Source of the DNA: Actinomycetospora soli | GTDB lineage: Bacteria; Actinomycetota; Actinomycetes; Mycobacteriales; Pseudonocardiaceae | DNA: 64,000 bases | Reading direction: 5' to 3' | Assembly (NCBI RefSeq): GCF_021026295.1 | Contig: NZ_JAJNDA010000003.1 | Coordinates: 62,001-126,000, forward strand | Shown here: piece after piece, positions 25,539-33,093 of the stretch | How positions within the stretch are numbered: the stretch's first letter is position 1 | Layout: each line of letters opens with the position of its first letter | The notes under the pieces: generated by a model | The model's input: only the letters and a program-made list of their open reading frames with translations | Databases searched by the model: none | What the model was told of the DNA's origin: nothing | Position numbers and translations under genes: made by a program

Positions 25539-25777
25539 GCCGGGTCGACCTGCAGGGCGTTCTTGTCGTGCTGCACGATCCGCCCGCCGGCGACGCCCGC
25601 GATGCAGCTGTACCAGACCGCGTGCCGGCAGCCGGTCGCCCGACGGTCGATGACGATCGAGCCGTCGGAAGTGATCTCGAAGTACGGCCCGACCTTCCCG
25701 ACCGTCGCGCCGGCCTCCGCGGCCACCTTCGCCACCGTGGTGTTCTCGGGGACGTCGAGGACGTACAGGGCGGTCAT
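25535..25777 (-). CDS. Conserved-context small protein, 80 residues
   Basis: The product (MTALYVLDVPENTTVAKVAA at its start) has two cysteines (ATGCRHAVWYSCIAGVAGG) and no signal or membrane segment. It looks like a compact alpha/beta domain. I do not recognise the family. It is coupled at both ends by ATGA overlaps, to the VOC gene before and the hydrolase gene after. This strongly supports a real gene and a joint role, perhaps as an enzyme subunit or a small metal- or cofactor-binding partner. Confidence 0.75.
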   Translation of the reverse strand: MTALYVLDVPENTTVAKVAAEAGATVGKVGPYFEITSDGSIVIDRRATGCRHAVWYSCIAGVAGGRIVQHDKNALQVDPA

Positions 25778-26394
25778 ACCTGCGCCGCTTCCCAGTCGGC
25801 CGCCCGCTCGACGATCAGCTCCGCCTTGCGCGCGAGGAGCTTCCCGAACGACGGGTCCGGCTCGGCCACCACGTCGAGGAGCGCGTCGATCGTCAGGTTC
25901 GCGTCGAGGTCCTCCTGCGGCGTCACGGGACGCATCGCGCGGGTGAACTCGACCATGTAGCCGTTGGGGTCGTGCGTGTAGATCGACTCGATCGTCTCGT
26001 GCTGGATCTGCATCTCGACCGGCCACGTGGACTCGTCCAGCCGGCGCCGGTACTCCAGCAGGTCGGCCTCGTCGTCGACGTGGATGGCGAGGTGGCGCGA
26101 GCGCACGAAGAACTCCGGCACCTCCGGCCCGAAGCCGGCGTAGGCGTCCCCGCGCTCGTGGGTGTGCTGCGGCTCGAGACCGAAGTAGTAGAAGAACGCG
26201 ATCCGGTCGTCGTTGCCGATGTCGAAGAAGAAGTGGATGAAGTCCGGGTGGTTCTCCGGACCCCAGCCCGCGGCGCAGATCGAGTGCACCACCGGGAAGC
26301 CGAGGACGTCGCGGTAGAAGCGGACGGTCCCTGCGGGATCGAACGTCGGGAACGCCGCGTGGTCGACACCGCGGACCTTGTGCTCCAGTGCCAT
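25774..26394 (-). CDS. VOC-superfamily metalloenzyme (extradiol/glyoxalase type)
   Basis: The 206-residue protein has paired beta-alpha-beta modules of the vicinal-oxygen-chelate fold. Likely metal ligands are His in VRGVDHAAFP, His in SRHLAIHVDD and Glu in NGYMVEFTRAM. A C-terminal helical tail of about 50 residues follows. It may be a ring-cleaving dioxygenase, isomerase or related lyase. The ATG at 26394 lies six bases after a -10 element, so the transcript may be leaderless. It is first gene of a coupled three-gene operon controlled from an operator next to the tetR gene. Confidence 0.85.
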   Translation of the reverse strand: MALEHKVRGVDHAAFPTFDPAGTVRFYRDVLGFPVVHSICAAGWGPENHPDFIHFFFDIGNDDRIAFFYYFGLEPQHTHERGDAYAGFGPEVPEFFVRSRHLAIHVDDEADLLEYRRRLDESTWPVEMQIQHETIESIYTHDPNGYMVEFTRAMRPVTPQEDLDANLTIDALLDVVAEPDPSFGKLLARKAELIVERAADWEAAQV

Positions 26395-26400
26395 GCCTCA

Positions 26401-26429
26401 AGCGTAGAAGCTGTCTACGCCAACGTCAA
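26401..26429 (-). promoter_or_regulatory. Promoter with 19-bp operator, VOC operon
   Basis: On the minus strand TTGACG (26429-26424) and TACGCT (26406-26401) are 17 bases apart. The spacer holds the perfect inverted repeat GCGTAGA-AGCTG-TCTACGC (26402-26420, plus strand), a classical TetR-type operator. The A of the ATG at 26394 falls at the expected transcription start, so the mRNA is predicted leaderless. Confidence 0.75.
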
Positions 26430-27160
26430 TCTTTCGACGGCGTCGTCGTGATGATGCGCTCGAGATAGTCCAGATCCTGTCGGAGCAGGCTCAGCGCAGC
26501 CGCCGGGTCGTCGGGCCGCGGGGACTCCGGCAGCCGGTCGGGCGCCTGCGCCACCATCGCGACGGCCATCTCCGCCATCTGCTCGGCGACCTCCTCGGGC
26601 GTCTGCGCCCCGCCCGGCCGGAACCACCACGCGACCCAGTTGCACATGCCGATCAGCGCCAGCGCCGTCGTCCGCACCTCGCGCGGCCGGAACTCGCCGC
26701 TGCGGATGCCCTGGTCCACGACCCGCGCGAACCCGTCCAGCACCCGTCGCTTCGCGGCCTGGTGGGCGACGGCGAGGTCGTCGGGCAGTTCCGACTCCGA
26801 GCGGATGACCAGCTGGAAGCGTGCCGCGTGCCGCGCCTGCTGACCGGCGATCAGCCCGACGAGCTCGCGCAGCTTGGTGGTGGCGTCGAGCTCCCGGCCG
26901 GCGATCTCCTCGGTCGCCGCCGCCGGCGCCTCGGTGATCTCGGTGACGAGCCGCGCGAGCAGCTCGTCCTTGTTCTTCACGTAGTAGTAGAGCGACGGCC
27001 GGGTCATGCCCATCGCGTCGGCGATGTCCTGCAGGCTCGTGCCCGCGAAGCCGCGCTCGGCGAACAGGCGGGTCGCCTGCTCGTAGATCTGCGCTTCGAC
27101 CAGTTCCCGACGAGGCCGCCGGGCGGGGGTCCCGTCCGGGGCAGGTTCCGCCGCGCTCAT
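26426..27160 (-). CDS. TetR-family regulator of the VOC operon
   Basis: The 244-residue protein has an N-terminal helix-turn-helix (about 25-70: GTSLQDIADAMGMTRPSLYY, then YVKNKDEL) and a ligand domain ending in TTTPSKD. The palindrome just beyond its 3' end lies in the promoter of the next three genes, so it is their probable repressor. The ATG at 27160 overlaps the stop of an upstream amidohydrolase fragment (ATGA), a relic of an older operon. Confidence 0.9.
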   Translation of the reverse strand: MSAAEPAPDGTPARRPRRELVEAQIYEQATRLFAERGFAGTSLQDIADAMGMTRPSLYYYVKNKDELLARLVTEITEAPAAATEEIAGRELDATTKLRELVGLIAGQQARHAARFQLVIRSESELPDDLAVAHQAAKRRVLDGFARVVDQGIRSGEFRPREVRTTALALIGMCNWVAWWFRPGGAQTPEEVAEQMAEMAVAMVAQAPDRLPESPRPDDPAAALSLLRQDLDYLERIITTTPSKD

Positions 27161-27330
27161 GGCCGGGACGATAGAGGTGCCGCGCTCTGCACACCCCCTC
27201 GCCACACGGCCGCGATCGACAGGCTGTCGCCGATCGTCGTGGTCGGGTCGCCGTCGACCAGGAGCAGATCGGCGCGCAGCCCCGGAGCGATCCGTCCCCG
27301 GTCGTCGAGGCCGTCCACAGGAACCCTGCG
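27157..27330 (-). pseudogene. Amidohydrolase C-terminal remnant
   Basis: About 55 codons encode a typical metal-dependent amidohydrolase end: GRIAPGLRADLLLVDGDPTT followed by SIAAVWRGG. Nothing upstream in this frame resembles the TIM-barrel, and a different gene starts within about 25 bases. The remnant still ends in an ATGA overlap with the tetR start. It seems that the 5' part of an amidohydrolase gene was lost by deletion or replaced. Confidence 0.7.
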
Positions 27331-27353
27331 CACCACACACCCGACTCGGCGTC

Positions 27354-27761
27354 CTAGCGATCCGCCGTCCACCCGTAGGGACCGCCCGGCGGAAGGAACG
27401 GAGCGCCACTCTCGAGGCGCGTCTCGTGCAGCCCGAGCCGACCCTCGTGTCCGCGCCTCAGCTCGACCTCGGTCACCAGGTTGTTCTCGCCGTCGTGGAC
27501 CGTGCTCAGCGCCTCGACGAGGAGCATCACCAGCATGCCGAACGCGTACTCGTCCGGGTCGTCGCCGGTCCACCCCGCCTTGAGCTCCTCCAGGTAGGTC
27601 CAGCCGTCGGTGGGCGCGATACGCACACGGGCCGGCTCGGCGAGTTCTCCGCGGTGGATCGTGCCGACGAGGAACTGGTCGGGGCTCTCAGCCGACTGGG
27701 CGTCGAGGCCCTCCTGTCGGAGGGCCGTCACCAGCTCGTCGAGCAGGTCGCCTCGGCTCAC
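27354..27761 (-). CDS. Hypothetical protein, 135 residues
   Basis: A soluble, mixed alpha/beta protein starts from the GTG at 27761, chosen because it overlaps the upstream stop as GTGA. It contains GDDPDEYAFGMLVMLLVEALS and ends PGGPYGWTADR. I do not recognise a domain, though the size and context resemble small immunity-type or housekeeping unknowns of actinobacteria. It is third in a run with a DUF4253 protein and a secreted protein. Confidence 0.6.
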   Translation of the reverse strand: MSRGDLLDELVTALRQEGLDAQSAESPDQFLVGTIHRGELAEPARVRIAPTDGWTYLEELKAGWTGDDPDEYAFGMLVMLLVEALSTVHDGENNLVTEVELRRGHEGRLGLHETRLESGAPFLPPGGPYGWTADR

Positions 27762-28249
27762 AACGGCCCACACTGGCGATTACTGGGGAACACGGTGTTG
27801 ATCCTGTTCGCTCCGTTCTGGGTGTACATGGTGAAGACGACCTGCCGCACCACCTGGTTGGTCCGCAGATTCTTCAGGAACAGCACCCGGGATCGGCAGG
27901 TCTGGTCTCCGCGCGCAGGGTACGTCGCGTCCGGGTCCGCAGCGATGGTGCGCATCGCGAGATCGGCGACGTCGCGCCAGTTCTGATGGGTCCCGCCTGC
28001 GGCTCCTTCGAAGTCGGACTTGTGCCTCCAGAGGAGATGGCGGTAGCCCCACGTCGGCGCGGGGTTGAAGCGCGGTCCCCCGCACAGCAGCGCCAGCTGT
28101 CCGCCAGGGGCGGGAAAGGTCTGCACCGTCTTCTGTTCGTCGGTACCTCGGCCACACGCTCCCCACGGACCGGCCACCTGCGCAGCCGCGAAGGCGGGAG
28201 CGCCGAGCAGCAGAGCGACGGCTGCACACACGACGGCGGCCGCTCGCAT
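27758..28249 (-). CDS. Secreted protein of unknown function, 163 residues
   Basis: It has a clear signal peptide (MRAAAVVCAAVALLLGAPAF, cleavage after AFAAA). The mature part is about 135 residues with four cysteines that could form disulfides (ACGRG, LLCGG, QTCRS, RQCGP). It has no known domain that I can name. The ATG at 28249 fits the signal peptide. It is coupled to the following gene (GTGA) and 11 bases behind the DUF4253 gene. Confidence 0.65.
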   Translation of the reverse strand: MRAAAVVCAAVALLLGAPAFAAAQVAGPWGACGRGTDEQKTVQTFPAPGGQLALLCGGPRFNPAPTWGYRHLLWRHKSDFEGAAGGTHQNWRDVADLAMRTIAADPDATYPARGDQTCRSRVLFLKNLRTNQVVRQVVFTMYTQNGANRINTVFPSNRQCGPL

Positions 28250-28260
28250 GACGCCCGACG

Positions 28261-28974
28261 TCAGTCCCACCAGAACCGCCACAGGGTCTCACCGCTGATG
28301 GACTCCGCGTACTCCGAGAGCGGGATCGGGCCGGTCCGGAGCTCGACCTGCGGGTCGACCTGATCGGGACAGAACGCGAAGTGCTCCGCGGCGACCGACG
28401 TACATTCCTCGACGCTGCGGGGTGGTCGTGCGACCGAGAGCAGCAGCGTGTCCGGCCCGACGAACGCCACCACGGCTCCGAAGCGCTCCTCCCAGCTCCG
28501 CAGGACGGCGGTCGCTCGCGGCAGGTCGCGGTCCCGGTAGTTGCACATCCCGGACCACCGCAGCGCCAGCGGGACGTCGGCGGGGCGCGCCGCGTCGACC
28601 ACGCCCATGCGCGCGATGCCCTGGGCCGCCCGGGCGAATCGCGTGGCGGACGCGATGGTGGCGTGGTGCCGGGACAGGTCCTGCTGGGAGCCGACCGGCG
28701 CGGGGAGCGCCGCGGCCAGAGGCTCGTCGCACGGGCAGTCCGGCAGACACGGCCCCGACCACCACTCGGAGAGCACGGTGTGCGGGTCGAGGTCGACGAG
28801 CGCCGGATCCTCGTCGACCGCCGGGAGGCCACAGCGATGGAGCGCCCCGTCGTTCAGCAGGACGGGACACCGGTGTGACGTCCGCGCGTCGCGCAGGAGC
28901 CGCCGGTACGACGACGGGTCGGGCTCGTCGAGGAGTTCGAGCAGGTTCGGAACGGTTTCGTGTTCGGTCTTCAC
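28261..28974 (-). CDS. DUF4253 protein
   Basis: The 237-residue protein ends with the DUF4253 pattern: a VAAEHFAFCPDQ helix, LSEYAESISG and a terminal WRFWWD. The first half has cysteine-rich segments (HRCPVLLND, HRCGLPAV, GPCLPDCPCDEP) suggesting a metal site, with a TFCG-like hydrophobic core after it. Function of the family is unknown. The GTG at 28974 is used. The open frame beyond it to 29682 is antisense-like low-quality sequence over another gene. Confidence 0.65.
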   Translation of the reverse strand: MKTEHETVPNLLELLDEPDPSSYRRLLRDARTSHRCPVLLNDGALHRCGLPAVDEDPALVDLDPHTVLSEWWSGPCLPDCPCDEPLAAALPAPVGSQQDLSRHHATIASATRFARAAQGIARMGVVDAARPADVPLALRWSGMCNYRDRDLPRATAVLRSWEERFGAVVAFVGPDTLLLSVARPPRSVEECTSVAAEHFAFCPDQVDPQVELRTGPIPLSEYAESISGETLWRFWWD

Positions 28975-29045
28975 ACTCGTTCTGACTGACCCCGGCGCCG
29001 ATCGGTTCCACTTTTCTGCGCCGCCCCCGGGGCCGACGGACGACG

Positions 29046-29080
29046 CCGCAGAACCGGTGCCACCGGCACCGGTGCTGCGG
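29046..29080 (-). terminator. Strong hairpin after the HyuAB operon
   Basis: ACCGGTGCC and GGCACCGGT form a 9-bp stem around a 3-base loop, extended by CCGCA/TGCGG after a 2-base internal loop. It starts 19 bases past the last stop of the five-gene minus-strand operon. It has no U-tract, as is usual in actinobacteria. Confidence 0.6.
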
Positions 29081-29099
29081 CATGGTCCGGAGGCCCACG

Positions 29100-29858
29100 T
29101 CACCCGGCGTGAGCGACCTCCGACCGCGCCGTCAGCAGCGACCCGGCGTCGGGAAGTTCCGGTGGCAGGCCGAGCGAGCGGAGCAGGCAGAACGCCCCCG
29201 CCGTCGCGGCGGAGAGCACGGGCAGGCCCAGCTCCTGCTCGACGACCGGGATCAGCGGGAGCGACGGCATCTGCACGCAGCAGGAGAGCACCAGCGCGTC
29301 CGCGCGCGACAGGTCCAGAGAACGCGCCGCCTCGACGACCCGAGAGCCCGGGATGCACCCGACCTCGGTGTTGTCGCCGACCTCGAGCGCCACCCAGTCG
29401 ACGATCTCCAGACCCTCGGCCTCGAGATACGCCACGACCTGGCGAGCCAGCGGCTTCATGTACGGCATCACCAGCGCGACCCGCCCCCATGACCGGGCCG
29501 CCAGCGCGTCGACCAACGCACCCGCCGAGGACACCAGCCCCGCCGGCAGCCCACGCTCCGCGAGCTGCGCGGCGACCGCCGTCTCCACCCGACGGTGCTC
29601 CCCCGGCCCCTGCGCCATCACGGCGACGAGGCAGGCGTAGAGCAGGGCGTCGACGCCGGCGTCGGCGAGCTCGTCGACGCACCGGCCGCGCTGCGCGTTC
29701 ATGGCGACGAGCTCCTCGGGCGTCACCTTGTGCATGCGCATGCGGCTGCCGTGGAAGGAGAACGTCTCGCTCGGGTGCCGGGCGAGCAGGGCCGGGATCT
29801 CGGTCTCGACGGTGACGTTCGAGCTCGGGACGATCATCCCGATGCGGTGGTGGCTCAC
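29100..29858 (-). CDS. Maleate isomerase-like (Asp/Glu racemase superfamily)
   Basis: The 252-residue protein belongs to the arylmalonate decarboxylase/maleate isomerase group, with the N-terminus HHRIGMIVPSSNVTVETEIP and the two catalytic cysteines in YACLVAVMAQGP (near 75) and LSCCVQMPSLP (near 193). It closely resembles the maleate isomerase of the nicotinate cluster at 49503-50285, including VTPEELVAMNAQ and MPYMKPL. It would convert maleate, or a substituted maleate, to the fumarate isomer. The GTG start overlaps the ligase stop (GTGA). It is last in the HyuAB operon. Confidence 0.85.
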   Translation of the reverse strand: MSHHRIGMIVPSSNVTVETEIPALLARHPSETFSFHGSRMRMHKVTPEELVAMNAQRGRCVDELADAGVDALLYACLVAVMAQGPGEHRRVETAVAAQLAERGLPAGLVSSAGALVDALAARSWGRVALVMPYMKPLARQVVAYLEAEGLEIVDWVALEVGDNTEVGCIPGSRVVEAARSLDLSRADALVLSCCVQMPSLPLIPVVEQELGLPVLSAATAGAFCLLRSLGLPPELPDAGSLLTARSEVAHAG

Positions 29859-31414
29859 GGGTTCTCCCCCGACAGGCGTGCGGTGATGTCGGCCGTCATG
29901 GCCTTCTTGTCGAGCTTCCCGACCTTCGTGCGCGGCAGGGCCTCCACCAGCTCCACGCGCTCGGGCCACTTGAACTTCGCGACGTCGAGCCGGTGCAGGT
30001 GATCCCGGAGGTCCTGCAGCGTCACCGGCGTGCCGTCCGTGGACAGGTAGGCGCAGCCGCGCTCGCCGAGGCGGGGGTCGGGCATCGCGACGAGGGCCGC
30101 CTCGACCACGTGCGGGTGCGACAGGAGGAGCAGCTCGACCTCCTCGGCGTTGATCTTCTCGCCGCCGCGGTTGATGAGGTCCTTGATGCGGCCCTCGATG
30201 GAGATCGCACGATGCCCGTCGAGCAGACGGACGGCCGCGAGGTCGCCCGTGCGGTAGAAGCCGTCGGACGTGAACGCCTCGGGCCGGTCGATGCCGTAGT
30301 AGGCGCGCAGGGTGTACGGGCCCCGGCAGCAGAGCTCACCGACCCCGCCGTCGGGAACCTCCTCCTCGCTCCCCGGCTCGAGGATCCGCACCTCGTCCTC
30401 CGGCGAGATCGGCACGCCGACCGTCTCCCGGCGCAGCTCGACGGACGTCCCGCGTGGTGTCACCAGGAACATGCCCTCGGCCATACCGAAGAGCTGCCCC
30501 ACCCAGGCCCCACCGCGACCCGTCGTCGCGAAGAGTTCCTCGGAGACCTTGGCGCCGGAGAGCAGGACGACGCGCAACGACCGCGCGAGCTGGTCGTAGA
30601 GCGGGTGCTCGGGCGCGCGGTAGTGGACGTGGCCGAAGAGCACCGAGGTGGTGCGCTCGGCCACGAGGAGGGGCATCGCGGCGTCGAGGTCGTGGTCGGT
30701 GAGGACCAGGCACGCGCCGACGCTGTGTGGAGCGTGCACGCCGCAAACCACGCCGGCGTTGTGGATGACGGGGATGAGGTGGCCGACGCGGTCGTCGGCG
30801 GTCCAGCCGAGGACGTCGGCGTAGGCGCGGGCGTTGTACCAGTACTCGGTGTGGTGCCGCGGGATCAGCTTCGGGACGCCCGTGGTGCCGCCGGAGAGCT
30901 GGAACACCGCGATGCTGCCCGGGTCGATGCCGCGCTGGATCTCCTCGACGCGCTTGCGGGCCTCGTCGGGATCGATGTCGGCGGCGGGGAGGTCGTCGAG
31001 GACGAGGACGTGGTGCATCGTCGGGTGGTCGCGGCCCTGCTCGTGGGCGAACGCCACCAGGTCGATGCCGCGCGTCCCCGCCTCGACGAGGTGCGCGCGA
31101 GCCCCGACCGCCCGGCTGATGTGGGCGATCTCGTGGCCGCGGTGGGCAGCGAGGGTCGCGACCGGGACGAGCCCGGCCTTGAGCATCGCGTACCAGGCGA
31201 CGACGGTCTCGAGCCGGTTCGTCACCTGCACGATCACCGGGTCGCCCGGCCGCAGCCCCAGCTCGGCGAGCCCGACGGCGATGCGGTCGGTCTCGACGTC
31301 CAGCTCGGCGTAGGTGCGGCGGCCCTGGGCGGCGACGACGGCGTCGCGGTCGGGATGCGCCAGGGCGACCGTGTGGAACTCGTCGGCGATCGTCTTCGTC
31401 CCGAGCAGACTCAT
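29855..31414 (-). CDS. Acyl/aryl-CoA ligase (ANL superfamily)
   Basis: The 519-residue enzyme has the AMP-binding P-loop LSGGTTGVPKL (near 172), an adenylation motif FGMAEGMFLVTP, the hinge region YRTGDL, then GRIKDLINRGGEKINAEEVE and the C-terminal catalytic Lys in PRTKVGKLDKK (near 500). It is most like 2,3-dihydroxybenzoate-AMP ligase and benzoate/salicylate-CoA ligases, so an aromatic or heteroaromatic acid is a good guess. It probably makes the CoA thioester used by the flavin monooxygenase encoded just before it. It overlaps neighbours on both sides by four bases. Confidence 0.9.
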   Translation of the reverse strand: MSLLGTKTIADEFHTVALAHPDRDAVVAAQGRRTYAELDVETDRIAVGLAELGLRPGDPVIVQVTNRLETVVAWYAMLKAGLVPVATLAAHRGHEIAHISRAVGARAHLVEAGTRGIDLVAFAHEQGRDHPTMHHVLVLDDLPAADIDPDEARKRVEEIQRGIDPGSIAVFQLSGGTTGVPKLIPRHHTEYWYNARAYADVLGWTADDRVGHLIPVIHNAGVVCGVHAPHSVGACLVLTDHDLDAAMPLLVAERTTSVLFGHVHYRAPEHPLYDQLARSLRVVLLSGAKVSEELFATTGRGGAWVGQLFGMAEGMFLVTPRGTSVELRRETVGVPISPEDEVRILEPGSEEEVPDGGVGELCCRGPYTLRAYYGIDRPEAFTSDGFYRTGDLAAVRLLDGHRAISIEGRIKDLINRGGEKINAEEVELLLLSHPHVVEAALVAMPDPRLGERGCAYLSTDGTPVTLQDLRDHLHRLDVAKFKWPERVELVEALPRTKVGKLDKKAMTADITARLSGENP

Positions 31415-33093
31415 CGCAGGGCCACCAGGTGCGTGCGGTCGGCCGCGAGGCCGTCGGCGAAGTCCTCGCGGAACGCCTCCGGACCGGCGACGACGACGAG
31501 CGCGGGCGTCCGTCGCCGCAACCGCTCCGCGACCTCGAGCCGGGTGAGGACCGACGGCCGGTCGTCGGCACCGGTCAGCCAGATGACGTCCATCGTCCGC
31601 TCCCCCTGCCGCACGGCCTTCTCGACGACGTCCTCACGACCCGACGGCCGGTCGTCGGCGCCGAGGTCGAACACGGTCGCGTCGAGCGCGGCCGGGTCGT
31701 CGGCGACGACGCGGGAGTCGAAGCCGCGCGTGCCGACGGTCGGGTCGGCGACCTCCGGTTCCTGGCCGGGTGTCGACGGCCGCAGCGACCGGCTCAGGAC
31801 CCACTCGGCCAGGGAGTCGACCGTGTCCCGCTGCTGACGTCCAGCGTCAGCGGTGGGCCACGGCTGGCTCGGCGCGCTCCCGGGCGCCGGCTCCACCGTG
31901 TCCGGCTGCTGACGTCCAGCGTCAGCGGTGGGCCACGGCTGACCACCAGAAGGCGGCGACTCCCCCGCCCACTGCTGCAGGGCCGCGTCCACGACGTCGG
32001 GTGTGCCCGCGGCGAAGCGGTCCAGCGGCACGTTCCCGGCCCGGCTCATGTACGCGACGAGCAGCTGCTCGACCGGCAGCTCCAGGCGCTCCGGGAACGT
32101 CTCCCACCAGCGTCGGGAGCGCTCGGCGATGTCCTGCAGCCGCTCCACGGAAGGTCGGCGGGCGGCCTCGTACTCGGTCAGCGCCGTGTCGAGATCGGGG
32201 CCGTCCAGGGCGTTCACCAGCGCGATCGCGTCCTCCATCGCCAGCTTCGTCCCCGACCCGACCGAGTAGTGCGCCGTGTGCGCCGCATCCCCGAGCAGCA
32301 CGGTCCGGTCGTCGTGCCAGCGCGAGCACCGCACCGTCCGGAACTGCAGCCAGCGCGTGCGGTTGCCGATCAGTCGATGCCCGTCGAGATGGCGGGCGAA
32401 CACGTCCGACAGGTACTCCAACGCCTCGTCGTCCGACGTGTCCGCCGGCACCTCACGGTCGAAGCCGGCCGCCCGCAGCGTCGCGGGATCCGTCTCGACC
32501 AGGAACGTGCTCCGGTCGGCCGCATAGGGGTAGGCGTGCGTCACGAACACCCCGTGCTCGGTCCGTTCCGGGGCGAACAACGCGTGCGGCAGCGCCGTGT
32601 CGACGCCCGCCCACAGGTACCACCCGCTCCCGACCTCGACGTCCTCGCCGAAGTCGCCGCCCGACCGGGTCGCGCTCCCGACCCCGTCCGCCGCGATCAC
32701 CAGGTCCGCGTCCAGGTCGTCGACGGTGCGCCGCACCCCGAACTCGAGCTTCACACCGGCGTTCTCGGCATGCCGCTGCAGCACCCGCAGCAGCTCGGCC
32801 CGACCGACCGCGACCAGCGACGACACGCTCATCCCGGCCGACCGGTCGCCCACGGTCATCCGCATGTCGTGCGACCAGGCGCCGGCGAGGATGTCGTCGA
32901 GCGAGGCGGGGTCGGCCTCGGCGAGCCGGCGCTGCGTCCGCGCGGCGAGCCCGACCCCGAACCCGAACGTCTGGTCCGGTACGCCCTGCTCGTGCACCAC
33001 GACCTCGCAGTCGGGAGAAGCGAGCTTGATCAGCCGTGCGGCGTAGAGACCACCCGGTCCCCCGCCCAGCACGGCCACTCGGTTCAGCTTCAC
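31411..33093 (-). CDS. FAD monooxygenase, salicylyl-CoA hydroxylase type
   Basis: The 560-residue flavoprotein has a Rossmann start (RVAVLGGGPGGLYAARLIKL) and a second FAD motif GDAAHTAHYSVGSGTKLAME. That motif is characteristic of salicylyl-CoA 5-hydroxylase and 2-aminobenzoyl-CoA monooxygenase rather than free-acid hydroxylases. This agrees with the coupled CoA-ligase gene. After about residue 385 comes a low-complexity linker holding a duplicated 47-bp DNA repeat, then a short C-terminal domain (RTMDVIWLTGADDRPS to the end). The old-yellow-enzyme half of the bifunctional relatives is missing. The GTG at 33093 overlaps the HyuB stop. Confidence 0.85.
   Translation of the reverse strand: MKLNRVAVLGGGPGGLYAARLIKLASPDCEVVVHEQGVPDQTFGFGVGLAARTQRRLAEADPASLDDILAGAWSHDMRMTVGDRSAGMSVSSLVAVGRAELLRVLQRHAENAGVKLEFGVRRTVDDLDADLVIAADGVGSATRSGGDFGEDVEVGSGWYLWAGVDTALPHALFAPERTEHGVFVTHAYPYAADRSTFLVETDPATLRAAGFDREVPADTSDDEALEYLSDVFARHLDGHRLIGNRTRWLQFRTVRCSRWHDDRTVLLGDAAHTAHYSVGSGTKLAMEDAIALVNALDGPDLDTALTEYEAARRPSVERLQDIAERSRRWWETFPERLELPVEQLLVAYMSRAGNVPLDRFAAGTPDVVDAALQQWAGESPPSGGQPWPTADAGRQQPDTVEPAPGSAPSQPWPTADAGRQQRDTVDSLAEWVLSRSLRPSTPGQEPEVADPTVGTRGFDSRVVADDPAALDATVFDLGADDRPSGREDVVEKAVRQGERTMDVIWLTGADDRPSVLTRLEVAERLRRRTPALVVVAGPEAFREDFADGLAADRTHLVALR
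31820..31941. repeat. Two 47-bp direct repeats with internal hairpin
   Basis: Positions 31820-31866 and 31895-31941 are identical except for one base, 75 bases apart. Each contains the hairpin GCTGACG-TCCAG-CGTCAGC. They sit inside the linker of the flavin monooxygenase gene in frame, encoding QPWPTADAGRQQ twice. The shape suggests a small palindromic repeat element that landed in a tolerant linker and duplicated. Confidence 0.85.

Noticed and set aside
28975-29682. Upstream extension of the DUF4253 gene
   Set aside because: It overlaps the maleate isomerase-like gene in another frame on the same strand and has no domain support.
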